Part shown: positions 5,770 to 13,239 of the stretch, one piece after another
Layout of the letters: each line of letters opens with the position of its first letter
Numbering within the stretch: the first letter of the stretch is position 1
IMG/VR virus record: IMGVR_UViG_3300036900_000123
Location: 1 to 45,548 of that record
DNA: 45,548 nucleotides
Strand: one strand, 5' to 3'
Origin: a virus
Position numbers and translations under genes: made by a program
The notes under the pieces: generated by a model
The model's database searches: none
What the model was told of the DNA's origin: nothing
Seen by the model: the letters and a program-made list of their open reading frames with translations, nothing else

Positions 5770-6196
5770 GTTCACCGTCAGCTCCATCGAGGACTTAGTG
5801 CCTGCGTTTAAGTGGGCGAGCGAGCTCCTACGCATGGGCTTACCCGGTGGACCGATGGCGCTGTATGTGGACCGGCCGAGACGTAGCAAGGAGCAGAACG
5901 ACCGTTACTGGGCTGCTCTAGCAGACATCTCGAAACAGGTTGAGTGGAACGGCGTGAAGTTGACCAAGGAGGACTGGCGGGATTTGTTTACGGCTGCGAT
6001 CAGAAAGCAGCGGCTGGTTCCGGGTCTCGACGGTGGGCTGGTGGTGATTGGCGGACACTCGAGCCGAATGAATCGCGAGGAGTTCTCGGAGATGATTGAG
6101 CTTGTCTATTCCGTGGGAACAGAAAAAGGCGTCGTTTGGAGTGAGCCTGCAGAGAAGGAACTACTCGCGGCTCATGTTGAGAAGATTAGAGCTTAG
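5717..6196 (+). CDS. ninB: NinB-like recombination protein
   Basis: This is a 159-aa protein if read from ATG 5717; ATG 5750 or 5756 after gacagg is equally plausible and trims 11-13 residues. RSKEQNDRYWAALADISKQV, then LTKEDWRDLF, GLDGGLVVIG and SRMNREEFSEMIELVY are the conserved stretches of lambda NinB (Orf), a mediator that acts with ssDNA-binding proteins in phage recombination. It stands downstream of the SSB-like and exonuclease genes, completing a recombination module. Confidence 0.88.
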   Translation: MNGIFGCESDRMAMSRFEFTVSSIEDLVPAFKWASELLRMGLPGGPMALYVDRPRRSKEQNDRYWAALADISKQVEWNGVKLTKEDWRDLFTAAIRKQRLVPGLDGGLVVIGGHSSRMNREEFSEMIELVYSVGTEKGVVWSEPAEKELLAAHVEKIRA

Positions 6197-6205
6197 GGTT
6201 CTGAC

Positions 6206-6418
6206 ATGGGCAGATTGCTAATTCTCGTCACGATACTAGTTCTCTCCGGTTGCGGCGGTCGCGTCGCCATTAACTCACACGTTTGGGCCGAGGGCGCCGA
6301 CAAATGCGAGACGAATGGCGGCCTTGCCGAAGTTAGTCTTTATGTCAACGGCAGCGAGGCTCCATATCGCGCCGAGGCGATTTGTGGAAATCGAGCTCGG
6401 TTCGATCTAAAGCTCTGA
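6206..6418 (+). CDS. Phage-encoded lipoprotein
   Basis: This 70-aa protein has a clear type II signal: MGRLLILVTILVL followed by the lipobox LSGC (Cys at residue 16). The mature part is about 55 residues, beta-rich, with two further cysteines (KCETNG and AICGN) that could form a disulfide. It is expected to be lipidated and to face the periplasm. Early phage lipoproteins often act in superinfection exclusion or lysogenic conversion, but nothing in the mature sequence shows its role. Confidence 0.75.
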   Translation: MGRLLILVTILVLSGCGGRVAINSHVWAEGADKCETNGGLAEVSLYVNGSEAPYRAEAICGNRARFDLKL

Positions 6419-6435
6419 CTAGCGCAGAGGAATCT

Positions 6436-6630
6436 ATGAAGTTATTCCAAATCTACGAAGGCGACCTCGCGAAGCTAGAGACCGCGCTGCCGACATTGTT
6501 CGATGCGACCGAGGCCGGCATCGACTGCGTGTATCGCGACGTGCTGATCGAGGAAGTCAAAGAGATCCTGGCGAACGTTCGCTCGAACTATGGGCCGCAT
6601 ACGAACGTCCAGGTAATTGATGCTTCGTAG
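6436..6630 (+). CDS. Small acidic hypothetical protein
   Basis: This 64-aa protein starts at ATG 6436 after a good site (cagagg, 6425-6430). It is acidic and helical (YEGDLAKLETALPTLFDA). No family is recognised. The short gap to the lipoprotein gene suggests co-transcription. Confidence 0.65.
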   Translation: MKLFQIYEGDLAKLETALPTLFDATEAGIDCVYRDVLIEEVKEILANVRSNYGPHTNVQVIDAS

Positions 6631-6645
6631 GGAGTAATCAACGCC

Positions 6646-6867
6646 ATGAATCGCGGACCACGGCCAGCGACGATTCTGAAGCGCATGAGGCGCGCAGTCG
6701 AAAAGTCAGATCGAGTCGACTATCCGTACATGGAGATGTGCGCGGTGATGCCGTTCAATGAGATTTGGGAGTGTGTCCTGTTCTTTGCGGCGCATGACAT
6801 CAGCGGCAAGCGGAAATCTACAGTGCTCCGTCGAATCGATCGCGCGCTAGAGGCGCTGACGAGGTAA
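6646..6867 (+). CDS. Small basic hypothetical protein
   Basis: This 73-aa product has a basic N-terminus (RGPRPATILKRMRRAVEK), a hydrophobic centre (FNEIWECVLFFAAHD) and a basic end. It may be amphipathic and nucleic-acid binding, but there is no known domain. The operon position suggests an early accessory role. Confidence 0.6.
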   Translation: MNRGPRPATILKRMRRAVEKSDRVDYPYMEMCAVMPFNEIWECVLFFAAHDISGKRKSTVLRRIDRALEALTR

Positions 6868-6872
6868 GGCGC

Positions 6873-7034
6873 GTGATTCTAAACGAGCGACAACAGAAAG
6901 CCGTCGCGCGGATCATCGAGCGGCACACGGGCTGGACGATCGGCTGGTCGATCGACTACGACAAGCGGTCCGAGATGTACGCGAAGTGCGCTACTGCGAT
7001 CGCTCAGTATCTCAAACGGCAGCGCCGAAGGTAG
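6873..7034 (+). CDS. Small basic helical protein
   Basis: This 53-aa protein starts at GTG 6873. The sequence begins MILNERQQKAVARIIERHTG and ends in KRQRRR. It is helical and strongly basic at the end, so nucleic-acid binding is possible. It was too short for an ordinary ORF threshold. The start is chosen from the close spacing to the previous stop and the uninterrupted frame. Confidence 0.55.
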   Translation: MILNERQQKAVARIIERHTGWTIGWSIDYDKRSEMYAKCATAIAQYLKRQRRR

Positions 7035-7038
7035 GGGA

Positions 7039-7233
7039 ATGAGCAAACATAGCGACAGCACCGAAGCGATCACCGTCCTCGCGGTCGCGATCGCCAAGTT
7101 CCCGCACCTTCGGATCTGCCAACTCATCGTGAACGCGACCGACAGGAGCGATCCGTTCTACGTCACCGACTCGCAGCTCGCCTCATACCTGCGGGCCTAC
7201 GTTTCAAAGTATTCCCCTTCGGAGTCCACATGA
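7039..7233 (+). CDS. Small hypothetical protein
   Basis: This 64-aa product starts at ATG 7039, overlapping aggggA just before it. It has a helical core (ITVLAVAIAKFPHLRICQL) and no signal peptide. It overlaps the next gene by ATGA. Function is unknown. Confidence 0.6.
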   Translation: MSKHSDSTEAITVLAVAIAKFPHLRICQLIVNATDRSDPFYVTDSQLASYLRAYVSKYSPSEST

Positions 7234-7502
7234 ATTATTGCAAGTGCGGTGCGACGTTCGAGCAATATGGCGACTGGCTGAATCACCAGCGTCTAGAACA
7301 TGCCGTCGTCGATGACGAGTGGCTCCCGACGGCCGAGAACATCAATGCGCTGCCGGAGCCTCTGAGGCGCTACGTTCACGATCTAGAGTCGCGCTGCGAT
7401 CCGGCCGGCGAGCTGCGCGAACTGGTCCTGCTTAGAGACGAGAACGCGATGCTACGCGGCGCAATTACTGCTCTGGATCGGGAAGACCATGCCGCTAAAT
7501 AA
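7230..7502 (+). CDS. C2H2-like zinc-finger protein
   Basis: This 90-aa product has YCKCGATFEQYGDWLNHQRL followed by EH: CxC...HxxxxxH spacing like a classical zinc finger at residues 3-24. The rest is acidic and helical (LRELVLLRDENAMLRG), possibly a short coiled coil. It overlaps the next gene by 14 bp. It may be an early DNA- or protein-binding factor. No specific family is named. Confidence 0.65.
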   Translation: MNYCKCGATFEQYGDWLNHQRLEHAVVDDEWLPTAENINALPEPLRRYVHDLESRCDPAGELRELVLLRDENAMLRGAITALDREDHAAK

Positions 7503-7773
7503 GGACGATCCGCGTTTCGATGTGGTGCTCGATTCGAGAGATCCGGACTTCGCCGCCAAGCTCGCCGCTGAGACCGACGGAGAGCGCGTCTATGTAGCGA
7601 TCGCGCAGATAGGTGAGTGTCGCATCTGCCGTGAACGCCACGATCTACGTTGCGGCGTATGCTTCGATTGTGCGAGTCATGTAGCAGGAGAGAAGGTGTC
7701 GGCCGTAACTCATCGACTCTGGGATTCACGAAATCCCGCGAACGTTTGGTTCTACTCGGAAGACGGAAATTAG
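7489..7773 (+). CDS. Zinc-ribbon conserved phage protein
   Basis: This 94-aa product has GECRICRERHDLRCGVCFDC (residues 43-62), which supplies two CxxC pairs. A C-terminal WDSRNPANVWFY follows. Proteins of this shape are common in phage early operons, with no known function as far as I can recall. Confidence 0.65.
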   Translation: MPLNKDDPRFDVVLDSRDPDFAAKLAAETDGERVYVAIAQIGECRICRERHDLRCGVCFDCASHVAGEKVSAVTHRLWDSRNPANVWFYSEDGN

Positions 7774-7789
7774 TCCTCGGGAGACAGAA

Positions 7790-7990
7790 GTGTTTAAAGA
7801 GCTGGTCTGCTACCTATTCGGCCATCGCGGCAAACTAGATAGCCGTCCCTATCTAGTTGTCGAGGACGGGCGGCCGCGTAAGGAGACCATGATCTGTTGG
7901 CGCTGCGAACGATGCGGCAAACCGCTGATAGACATGGGGCTGGCCGGCACTCAAGGGTACGTGCCTACTGGAAGCGGAGACGTGAAGTGA
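7790..7990 (+). CDS. Small zinc-ribbon protein (DUF1660-like)
   Basis: This 66-aa protein starts at GTG 7790. The N-terminal FKELVCYLFGHRGK and later CWRCERCGKPL recall the small prophage family with a Cys-His plus CxRCG zinc site. The stop overlaps the next GTG (GTGA). Confidence 0.6.
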   Translation: MFKELVCYLFGHRGKLDSRPYLVVEDGRPRKETMICWRCERCGKPLIDMGLAGTQGYVPTGSGDVK

Positions 7991-8502
7991 GCTATCACCA
8001 CAAGCCGAAATCTCCACTGGTAAATCGGCTTAGGCTCGCGAGCGAGCACTGGCTGGGCTCCATTGCAGTAGAGGCAGCCGACGAGATTGAGTCGCTTTTG
8101 TTCAAGCTAGACGCATACGAGAAGCGCATCCATGAGCAGAACGCGATGATCGAGGGTGGCCGCGAGAACTACCGGTTATCCTTTGCTCTAAATGCTCTGC
8201 GCGACGCTAGAAAGGAGCTGGAGACGACTACATGGGAATGCGAGGATTGCGGAAAGTCGTCGCCGATGAGTGATATCGACCTTTACGACCAACTCGAGAT
8301 CGCCCTGGCCGGATTAGTCGTAGAGAAACCCGTACAGAAGTGCGCTGAAGAGCCACAGAGCCCCGATGAGCTGGAGCAGCGCTGTGTCGAGGTATTCGAG
8401 GCCTGGGAAGACCGCTACGGCCTGGACGTTCGCGCCAACCAAGAGCAGCTCAAGGAGTTGATTCGAGCTTTGCTTCTAGCTCGAGACCGCGCTTGCCAAT
8501 AG
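7987..8502 (+). CDS. Helical zinc-ribbon hypothetical protein, last early gene
   Basis: This 171-aa product starts at GTG 7987, overlapping the preceding stop. It is a helical protein with a central CEDCGKSSPMSD (CxxC) at about residues 81-92 and two helical, charged flanks with coiled-coil character (HEQNAMIEGGRENYRLSF). It is the final rightward gene and converges on the last late gene 28 bp later. Function is unknown. Confidence 0.6.
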   Translation: MSYHHKPKSPLVNRLRLASEHWLGSIAVEAADEIESLLFKLDAYEKRIHEQNAMIEGGRENYRLSFALNALRDARKELETTTWECEDCGKSSPMSDIDLYDQLEIALAGLVVEKPVQKCAEEPQSPDELEQRCVEVFEAWEDRYGLDVRANQEQLKELIRALLLARDRACQ

Positions 8503-8529
8503 AGGTCATTGTCCGAACGAGACTCCGCG

Positions 8530-8778
8530 CTAAGGCCCGCACTCCGGCAGTGCGTTCGGGTCGCCCGTAAACTCGTAGGGTGTGCCGCCGGTGACATCGG
8601 CACAGATCCGCTGGATAGCCTCAACGTGGCGTTCAATCACGGAGACGACGAAGCTCTTTTTCCACGCCTCAATCCCTTCGGGAAACTTAATCGCCATGGT
8701 GACGATCGCATTCTCATAGTGCGGAAGCGCAACCGTGTTCTTGCATGACACGTCGCCGACTCCCTTACAGATGATCAC
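8530..8778 (-). CDS. Last gene of late operon, hypothetical
   Basis: This 82-aa product carries three cysteines (ICKG, SCKN, ICAD) and a final PECGP. The hydrophobic N-terminus is short, not a convincing signal. It is the last leftward gene, after the lysis-type membrane genes, and so is likely late. No family is recognised. It converges with the early operon end, with no obvious terminator between. Confidence 0.6.
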   Translation of the reverse strand: MIICKGVGDVSCKNTVALPHYENAIVTMAIKFPEGIEAWKKSFVVSVIERHVEAIQRICADVTGGTPYEFTGDPNALPECGP

Positions 8779-8788
8779 GGTACCGTTA

Positions 8789-9070
8789 CTAATGTGCCTT
8801 CTCCTGTTGAACGATCTTTGCGATGCCGTAGGACTCTATCAGCGCTTTGTTGACCGCGATGTTACTCGCGTCGATCTCTTCTTTGTCCATCGAGAGTCGC
8901 GCCTCGCGCTCGGCGTTCTGCGCTTGTCTCTCGGCTTGGTTTGCGACTCCGATGGCATAAGCCGCCATTGCGATTGAGATGACGACGATAGCGAGGGCGA
9001 ACAGGAGAACGGTATTGCTGAGCTGATTGACTTGACTGACCGTCTGAACATGATTGTTCGAGTCCCTCAT
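8789..9070 (-). CDS. Membrane-anchored coiled-coil protein (lysis region)
   Basis: This 93-aa protein starts at ATG 9070, overlapping the upstream gene (ATGA). A longer frame to 9244 is only a shadow of that gene. A transmembrane helix (TVLLFALAIVVISIAMAAYA) lies at about residues 19-38, followed by a heptad-like charged helix (NQAERQAQNAEREARLSM). A single-span protein with a long helix recalls spanin-type or holin-accessory proteins, but there is no lipoprotein partner next to it. Confidence 0.65.
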   Translation of the reverse strand: MRDSNNHVQTVSQVNQLSNTVLLFALAIVVISIAMAAYAIGVANQAERQAQNAEREARLSMDKEEIDASNIAVNKALIESYGIAKIVQQEKAH

Positions 9071-9369
9071 TTCCGGTTCTGCTCGATCTCCTTCTGCATC
9101 CAGTCCAGGCGTTCGTCCACTCGCTGTTTCCATCCCTCTAGGGTCGAGATCCGGTCGTCCTTTTTCTCGTCGTGCTGCTCCTTCGTTACCCATAGGTACG
9201 CGAATGTCGATGTCAGGACTCCGAGCAGGAGGATTACTAGCCATTTGAAGTTTCCGTTGCCGAGGCCGGCAGGGAGTTGGAGTCTTATATTTGGCGCGTA
9301 TTGAGCACCGACTTTATAGTCGGCGTCAACTTCATTTTCTGATTCGTGATGACGTTCGCGGTGGACCAT
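9067..9369 (-). CDS. Membrane-anchored coiled-coil protein (lysis region)
   Basis: This 100-aa protein has a transmembrane helix (FKWLVILLLGVLTSTFAYLWV) at about residues 41-61. It is followed by a charged helix (DEKKDDRISTLEGWKQRVDERLDW). The layout is like its downstream neighbour, and both lie in a run of five membrane proteins. One of these may be an inner-membrane spanin-like component, but this is inferred from topology only. Confidence 0.65.
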   Translation of the reverse strand: MVHRERHHESENEVDADYKVGAQYAPNIRLQLPAGLGNGNFKWLVILLLGVLTSTFAYLWVTKEQHDEKKDDRISTLEGWKQRVDERLDWMQKEIEQNRK

Positions 9370-9392
9370 TTGTTATATTCCAACCGCCCCTC

Positions 9393-9428
9393 GCGTAGCG
9401 AAGTGTCCGGTATGTGCAGCCGCTACGC
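9393..9428. promoter_or_regulatory. Perfect 8-bp inverted repeat with 20-nt loop
   Basis: GCGTAGCG (9393-9400) and CGCTACGC (9421-9428) can form a hairpin in the 63-bp gap between two membrane-protein genes. No T-tract follows on either strand, so it is not a classic terminator. It could be an mRNA processing or stability element between lysis genes. Confidence 0.55.
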
Positions 9429-9432
9429 AATA

Positions 9433-9750
9433 TCAGTGCTTCCATATGAACTCAGCGACTGCGATGGCGATCAGCACTACAGATACGATCACCCCCCAAA
9501 CGACGGTGATACCGCTATTCTTGCCGGCTGAGTTGGCGGCGCCTCTCTCGAGTACCGTTACCCGATCGAGTAACGCATCGTGCTCGCGGCGGTTGATGAA
9601 GGTTCGCTGCTGATCGCCTAGAACGGCTCGAAATTCGTTGATGCTCGTGAAGCGATGCTCGGATGCTACATCTTGTTTTTCTATGGCGAGTTGAAGAGCA
9701 TTAAATCGAGCGTCGACATAGTCTCTAAGTGAGACCCAATCATCGGACAC
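9433..9750 (-). CDS. Coiled-coil protein with C-terminal membrane anchor
   Basis: This 105-aa product has a predicted long charged helix (residues 5-75, e.g. YVDARFNALQLAIEKQDVAS). A single transmembrane helix near the C-terminus (ITVVWGVIVSVVLIAIAVAE) ends with a short EFIWKH. Tail-anchored proteins of this kind are common next to phage holins. It overlaps the end of the upstream gene by 11 bp. Confidence 0.65.
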   Translation of the reverse strand: MSDDWVSLRDYVDARFNALQLAIEKQDVASEHRFTSINEFRAVLGDQQRTFINRREHDALLDRVTVLERGAANSAGKNSGITVVWGVIVSVVLIAIAVAEFIWKH

Positions 9751-9937
9751 GTTCGGTCGGCACCCGAATATCTACTATTCCAGGAAAGATGACGCTCACG
9801 AGCCAGAGCGCCACCACCACGACGACGAGCACATAAATGATCTTCTTCATGGTCGCGTCGATGAAGGGGAGCTGCTTAATAGCCCAGAGAATGACGCCGA
9901 CGACGAGCAGGACGACAACGATTCCGATGAGCGACAT
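9740..9937 (-). CDS. Two-helix holin-like membrane protein
   Basis: This 65-aa protein has two transmembrane helices (LIGIVVVLLVVGVILWAI, then IIYVLVVVVVALWLVSVIF) separated by the loop KQLPFIDATMKK. This compact pattern is frequent in phage lysis regions and is often called holin-like. Its Shine-Dalgarno AGGAGG lies within a perfect hairpin (9939-9953), so its translation may be gated. Confidence 0.7.
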   Translation of the reverse strand: MSLIGIVVVLLVVGVILWAIKQLPFIDATMKKIIYVLVVVVVALWLVSVIFPGIVDIRVPTERVR

Positions 9938-9938
9938 A

Positions 9939-9953
9939 GAACCTCCTAGGTTC
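9939..9953 (-). promoter_or_regulatory. Shine-Dalgarno-sequestering hairpin of the holin-like gene
   Basis: In the mRNA the sequence GAACCU-AGG-AGGUUC folds as a 6-bp stem with a 3-nt loop, one base before AUG. AGGAGG sits in the loop and 3' arm, and the UAG stop of the upstream cistron (9946-9948) lies inside the element. A ribosome terminating upstream could open the stem, which would couple the two genes. Confidence 0.6.
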
Positions 9954-10488
9954 CTTTAGCCATGTCGGCGATTGTGTCGTCCTTTTTGCCAGACGAGCGA
10001 GTCGTACCGACGAAATAGGCCGTAGCCGAAACGAACACGGTGCCGAGAGTACCGACCATAGTAAGCACAATCGCCGAGCCCTCGGCAGGCAGCCCATGGA
10101 AGAGGATCGCGAAGAAGGCTAGGACGAAGCCGGAGCCAGTCAGGTAGAAAACCTGCTGCGGCATCGTGTCGCGAAGTGTGACCTGACGATTACGTGCACT
10201 ATCACGATCTTCTACCTCAAGCTCCTCGAACTTTATTTGGTAGTCGAGCTCGGCCTTCTGTAGGTCCGCCTCGATCTGCTTTAGCTTCTCGAGTCCCTCA
10301 GGCGTAGTCGTCGCGGCCGCTACAGCATCTTGCATGGCCGTATCGGTCATGGTCGGATCACCAAGCGACTTCTTGACGATCGCTCCAACCAAGGCGCCTG
10401 CAGGTCCACCCAAACCAGCCAGGAGCGTAGGGGCGATCTGCTTTAAGATGCCGGCGAATTTGACGAAAGGTTTCCCAGGAAGGGCCAT
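9946..10488 (-). CDS. GTA-type 3-TM holin-like protein
   Basis: This 180-aa product has a Gly/Ala-rich N-terminus (LAGLGGPAGALVGAIV), a charged middle helix with EVEDRDSARNRQV, then hydrophobic segments (FVLAFFAILFHGL and TMVGTLGTVFVSATAYFVG). This arrangement matches the 3-TM holin family first named from gene-transfer-agent release. In this family the protein forms pores or aids host lysis. No endolysin was found beside it. The start is adjacent to the previous stop. Confidence 0.75.
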   Translation of the reverse strand: MALPGKPFVKFAGILKQIAPTLLAGLGGPAGALVGAIVKKSLGDPTMTDTAMQDAVAAATTTPEGLEKLKQIEADLQKAELDYQIKFEELEVEDRDSARNRQVTLRDTMPQQVFYLTGSGFVLAFFAILFHGLPAEGSAIVLTMVGTLGTVFVSATAYFVGTTRSSGKKDDTIADMAKGT

Positions 10489-10832
10489 TAGGTGACTCGC
10501 TTGATGTGATCTTTGCGGACGAAATTCAGAAAGTTCGCATACTTCAATGCGCCGGCGTGCCAGCGCTTCTCAGGATGATCGACATACCATTGGACCGTAT
10601 TGGAGAACGTCACTCCATGCGGTAGATCGTGTATGACGAAAAACGGAGCGATGAAGAAGTTGAACGCGATGTCCGCTAGAGCTGCGACCGGATAGAGACC
10701 CTTGCCGATGAGCATGACCCATCTAGGCACCCAGACGCCCTGCTCGAGCGCGTTCTGGATGGTCATGCAAGTGAAGAAGCCCACGGCTAGGACAAAGGCC
10801 GTGAGGAAGATGGCAGGAAGTAAGTAGATCAT
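10488..10832 (-). CDS. Membrane protein, hypothetical
   Basis: This 114-aa product has an N-terminal hydrophobic segment (YLLPAIFLTAFVLAVGFFT) and a middle one (VAALADIAFNFFIAPFFVI), then a soluble tail with WYVDHPEKRWHAGALKYANF. It resembles hypothetical phage membrane proteins placed between tail fibre and holin genes. It overlaps the fibre stop (ATGA). Confidence 0.6.
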   Translation of the reverse strand: MIYLLPAIFLTAFVLAVGFFTCMTIQNALEQGVWVPRWVMLIGKGLYPVAALADIAFNFFIAPFFVIHDLPHGVTFSNTVQWYVDHPEKRWHAGALKYANFLNFVRKDHIKRVT

Positions 10833-11815
10833 CCGTTGTTCACAAAAACTGCTGTGAAGGGGCCTACACGAATCGTGACGTTTGCACTCACCGTCGTGTT
10901 ATCTACGTTCCAAATTCGGTCGATGACGATCTGTCCTACACCAATCGGCGCGTTCAATCCAATTTTAGCTGTCCAAGTGTGACTGGCTACGTCCTTGACT
11001 GCGACCGGAACCACAGCTTGTGTCGCGGCACCGGAGGTTAGCGAAGTCACACCCGGAGCAGACAAGATAAAGTATCTCCCGCTGATCGAGCAGGAGACTG
11101 AAAATGTCGTTCCCGTACCTACTGTGAGCAGAGAGCCATTACGTGAAAAATAGACGGCCACAGAACCGGCCGTGTCTCGGCCTGCTACAAGGCCGGTCGC
11201 GTCAATGACCTTGCCTATGACCTGGAAAGGCGCGCCGCCAGGAGTTGGGTTAAGTGTGTTCCAACCACTCGCCGATGCGTCGTATACGAAGTCATAGACC
11301 TGTCCGCCACGCAGGGAATTTGGATCGAACTTGCGACCCCTGGTCCAGATCGGAGCTCGATGAGCCTGACCCCCTGCGCTCGTATTGAGCGGCGTGAAGA
11401 GAAACATATCGCAGCTGACGGAGGTCTTCGTGCCACCGAGTAGCACTCTCAGCCTAGCCCCGTCCGGAGGCGACTGGCCCGCTGATACGCTGGCGTAGTA
11501 AGGAACGGAAGCGTTGACGACAGTCGTGAGGGCTGCGTGCTCCACTGCGTAGATCGGGATATCGCGAATGAACTCCTTGGCCCTGATGTAGTCCTCAGCG
11601 CTCGCCGCCGCTCCGACATTGACCAACCTAAAGCCGGCCATTGGGATATTAGCGGTCGGGGAGTTCTGACCGTTTCGAGTCAGAGCTAGAGTCATCGCTG
11701 ACGCGAAGTCGTTGAACTCCGTGTCCATGCGAGTGGCGAGGATGCGTATGCCGGCAGAACTATCGGCCGAGAAGTTCTCTGCGCGCGTGTAGCCGCCTGA
11801 ACCGTTCCAACCCAT
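10829..11815 (-). CDS. Tail fibre/spike protein
   Basis: This 328-aa product starts MGWNGSGGYTRAENFSADSS and continues with RMDTEFNDFASAMTLALTRN, GQNSPTANIPMAGFRLVNVG and an AEDYIRAKEF stretch. This is the usual virion-anchoring N-terminus of podovirus fibres. The C-terminal half is beta-rich (VTVGTGTTFSVSCSISGRY and similar) and likely binds the host receptor. It is shorter than many fibres and has no chaperone domain of its own. Its place after the ejection genes fits. Confidence 0.8.
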   Translation of the reverse strand: MGWNGSGGYTRAENFSADSSAGIRILATRMDTEFNDFASAMTLALTRNGQNSPTANIPMAGFRLVNVGAAASAEDYIRAKEFIRDIPIYAVEHAALTTVVNASVPYYASVSAGQSPPDGARLRVLLGGTKTSVSCDMFLFTPLNTSAGGQAHRAPIWTRGRKFDPNSLRGGQVYDFVYDASASGWNTLNPTPGGAPFQVIGKVIDATGLVAGRDTAGSVAVYFSRNGSLLTVGTGTTFSVSCSISGRYFILSAPGVTSLTSGAATQAVVPVAVKDVASHTWTAKIGLNAPIGVGQIVIDRIWNVDNTTVSANVTIRVGPFTAVFVNNG

Positions 11816-11823
11816 GATGTCTC

Positions 11824-13239
11824 CTACCGACCTTGGTTCTTGAGCGCGCCCGCTAGCTGTCCATAGACCGGCCAGTTAATCGGCGGCTGTGGCTGCAACG
11901 GACCGCCTAGCATTAGTTGCCTAGCCAAGGCGACGTTATTGACCGTTGACTTAGTAGCTAACTGTCTACCCGCTTCTCCGCCTAGGGCCAATGCGAGTCG
12001 TTCTGGCGTCGCGCCGCCTATAAAGAAGTCAGCTCCAACTGACACAGGCCCTCGCGGAGCAAACCGACCAAGAGCCCGCGCCATGTTCCCCAATATGGTT
12101 CCTTGGGATATCCGACGCATAGCGTCCTGCTCACTCTCTGTGAGCTTACGCATCTTTGAATCGCTTCTGACAAAATTGCGAAATTCTCGGCGTATCGAGT
12201 TTTCTAATCCCGATGCACTATAATTGCTTGCACTGTCCTGAGCTTTTTGCACCATGCTATCGACCATATCGGCATTCATGGCGCGTCGATAGAAGCCTCT
12301 GGCCTGTTCTGGAAACGCATCAGAATTACTAACTAGATCGTCTAACTTGTCGATCATCAACTGACTAATGCGCCGCTCGTTAGGATCTGGGCTGGACCCG
12401 GCGAGCTTCATTACGCCACGCAAGCGCATTGCGTCGATCATCGAAACGGGCTGACCAGAATCTAGAGTTTTTGAGATTTCCTCTAACGGAACAACCGCAC
12501 GAGGAGTTAGCTTGGGATGAAAGTTAGGATCTTTATCTAAAGTTGCTCCCAACTTTTCAGCGAAGGTCTTGAAATCTTCAGCCGGCAGGCTAGCGCCAGA
12601 AGTTTCAGCTTTTTTATAGGCTTCTTTGGACATCTGCATGACGTCCTCTTGGCCCAATACATTCCCCGGTTGTGGTCGCGTCATGGCCTGATAGCCAGCC
12701 GAGACCAAACCTGGAACGGCGCCGCCCGCGAGACTTGCAACGGTCTGACCTATTGGCCCAGCGCCCATTTGCTTGGCAACATCACCCGATGCGGCTCCGC
12801 TCGCAGCCGATGCGATCTGAGTCATAGGCTGACTCATTAATTGAGAGCCAAGTCCTGCAATTGTCGGGCTTGTCGATCCAGCCAATGCTCCACCTAGCCC
12901 TAGCCCACCAATTGCACCGCCGACACCCCTATTGACTGCAGCAATGACCTGGCCCGCCTTACTCGTGTCCTCTTTGACTCCTAACGATGCTAGAGCTTCA
13001 TTCTGTTTCTGGCTCTCGGTTTTCCAAGGAGGCGAATTAGGAGCAATGACATTGTGCAGATTGGCAGGAATGTCTAGGAACATATTCGGTACAGACGCAA
13101 CGCCTCGGTAGAGATTGGCTGCGCTGTTTCCGATCTGCTGCATTGGCGTGAGTTGTTGGCCCTGTTGTCTGCGCGCGAGTTCACGCTTGGCAAGTTCGAC
13201 CATCGCAGCTTTTCGAACGTCGTCTGGATTACTGGCCAT
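11824..13239 (-). CDS. Internal virion / DNA ejection protein
   Basis: This 471-aa product has a Lys/Arg/Gln-rich N-terminus (DDVRKAAMVELAKRELARRQ). A Gly/Ala-rich, mobile hydrophobic stretch (residues 105-185, e.g. GVGGAIGGLGLGGALAGST) follows, then a helical C-terminal half. Such small-residue membrane-seeking segments are usual in ejection proteins that form a channel through the envelope. The gene order (tail factor, two Gln-rich proteins, this one, fibre) is typical of podovirus ejection genes. No transglycosylase motif was seen. Confidence 0.65.
   Translation of the reverse strand: MASNPDDVRKAAMVELAKRELARRQQGQQLTPMQQIGNSAANLYRGVASVPNMFLDIPANLHNVIAPNSPPWKTESQKQNEALASLGVKEDTSKAGQVIAAVNRGVGGAIGGLGLGGALAGSTSPTIAGLGSQLMSQPMTQIASAASGAASGDVAKQMGAGPIGQTVASLAGGAVPGLVSAGYQAMTRPQPGNVLGQEDVMQMSKEAYKKAETSGASLPAEDFKTFAEKLGATLDKDPNFHPKLTPRAVVPLEEISKTLDSGQPVSMIDAMRLRGVMKLAGSSPDPNERRISQLMIDKLDDLVSNSDAFPEQARGFYRRAMNADMVDSMVQKAQDSASNYSASGLENSIRREFRNFVRSDSKMRKLTESEQDAMRRISQGTILGNMARALGRFAPRGPVSVGADFFIGGATPERLALALGGEAGRQLATKSTVNNVALARQLMLGGPLQPQPPINWPVYGQLAGALKNQGR

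Noticed and set aside
8509-8748. A rightward 79-aa frame at the convergent end of the operons
   Set aside because: It is the antisense of the leftward gene 8530-8778 and has no ribosome-binding site.
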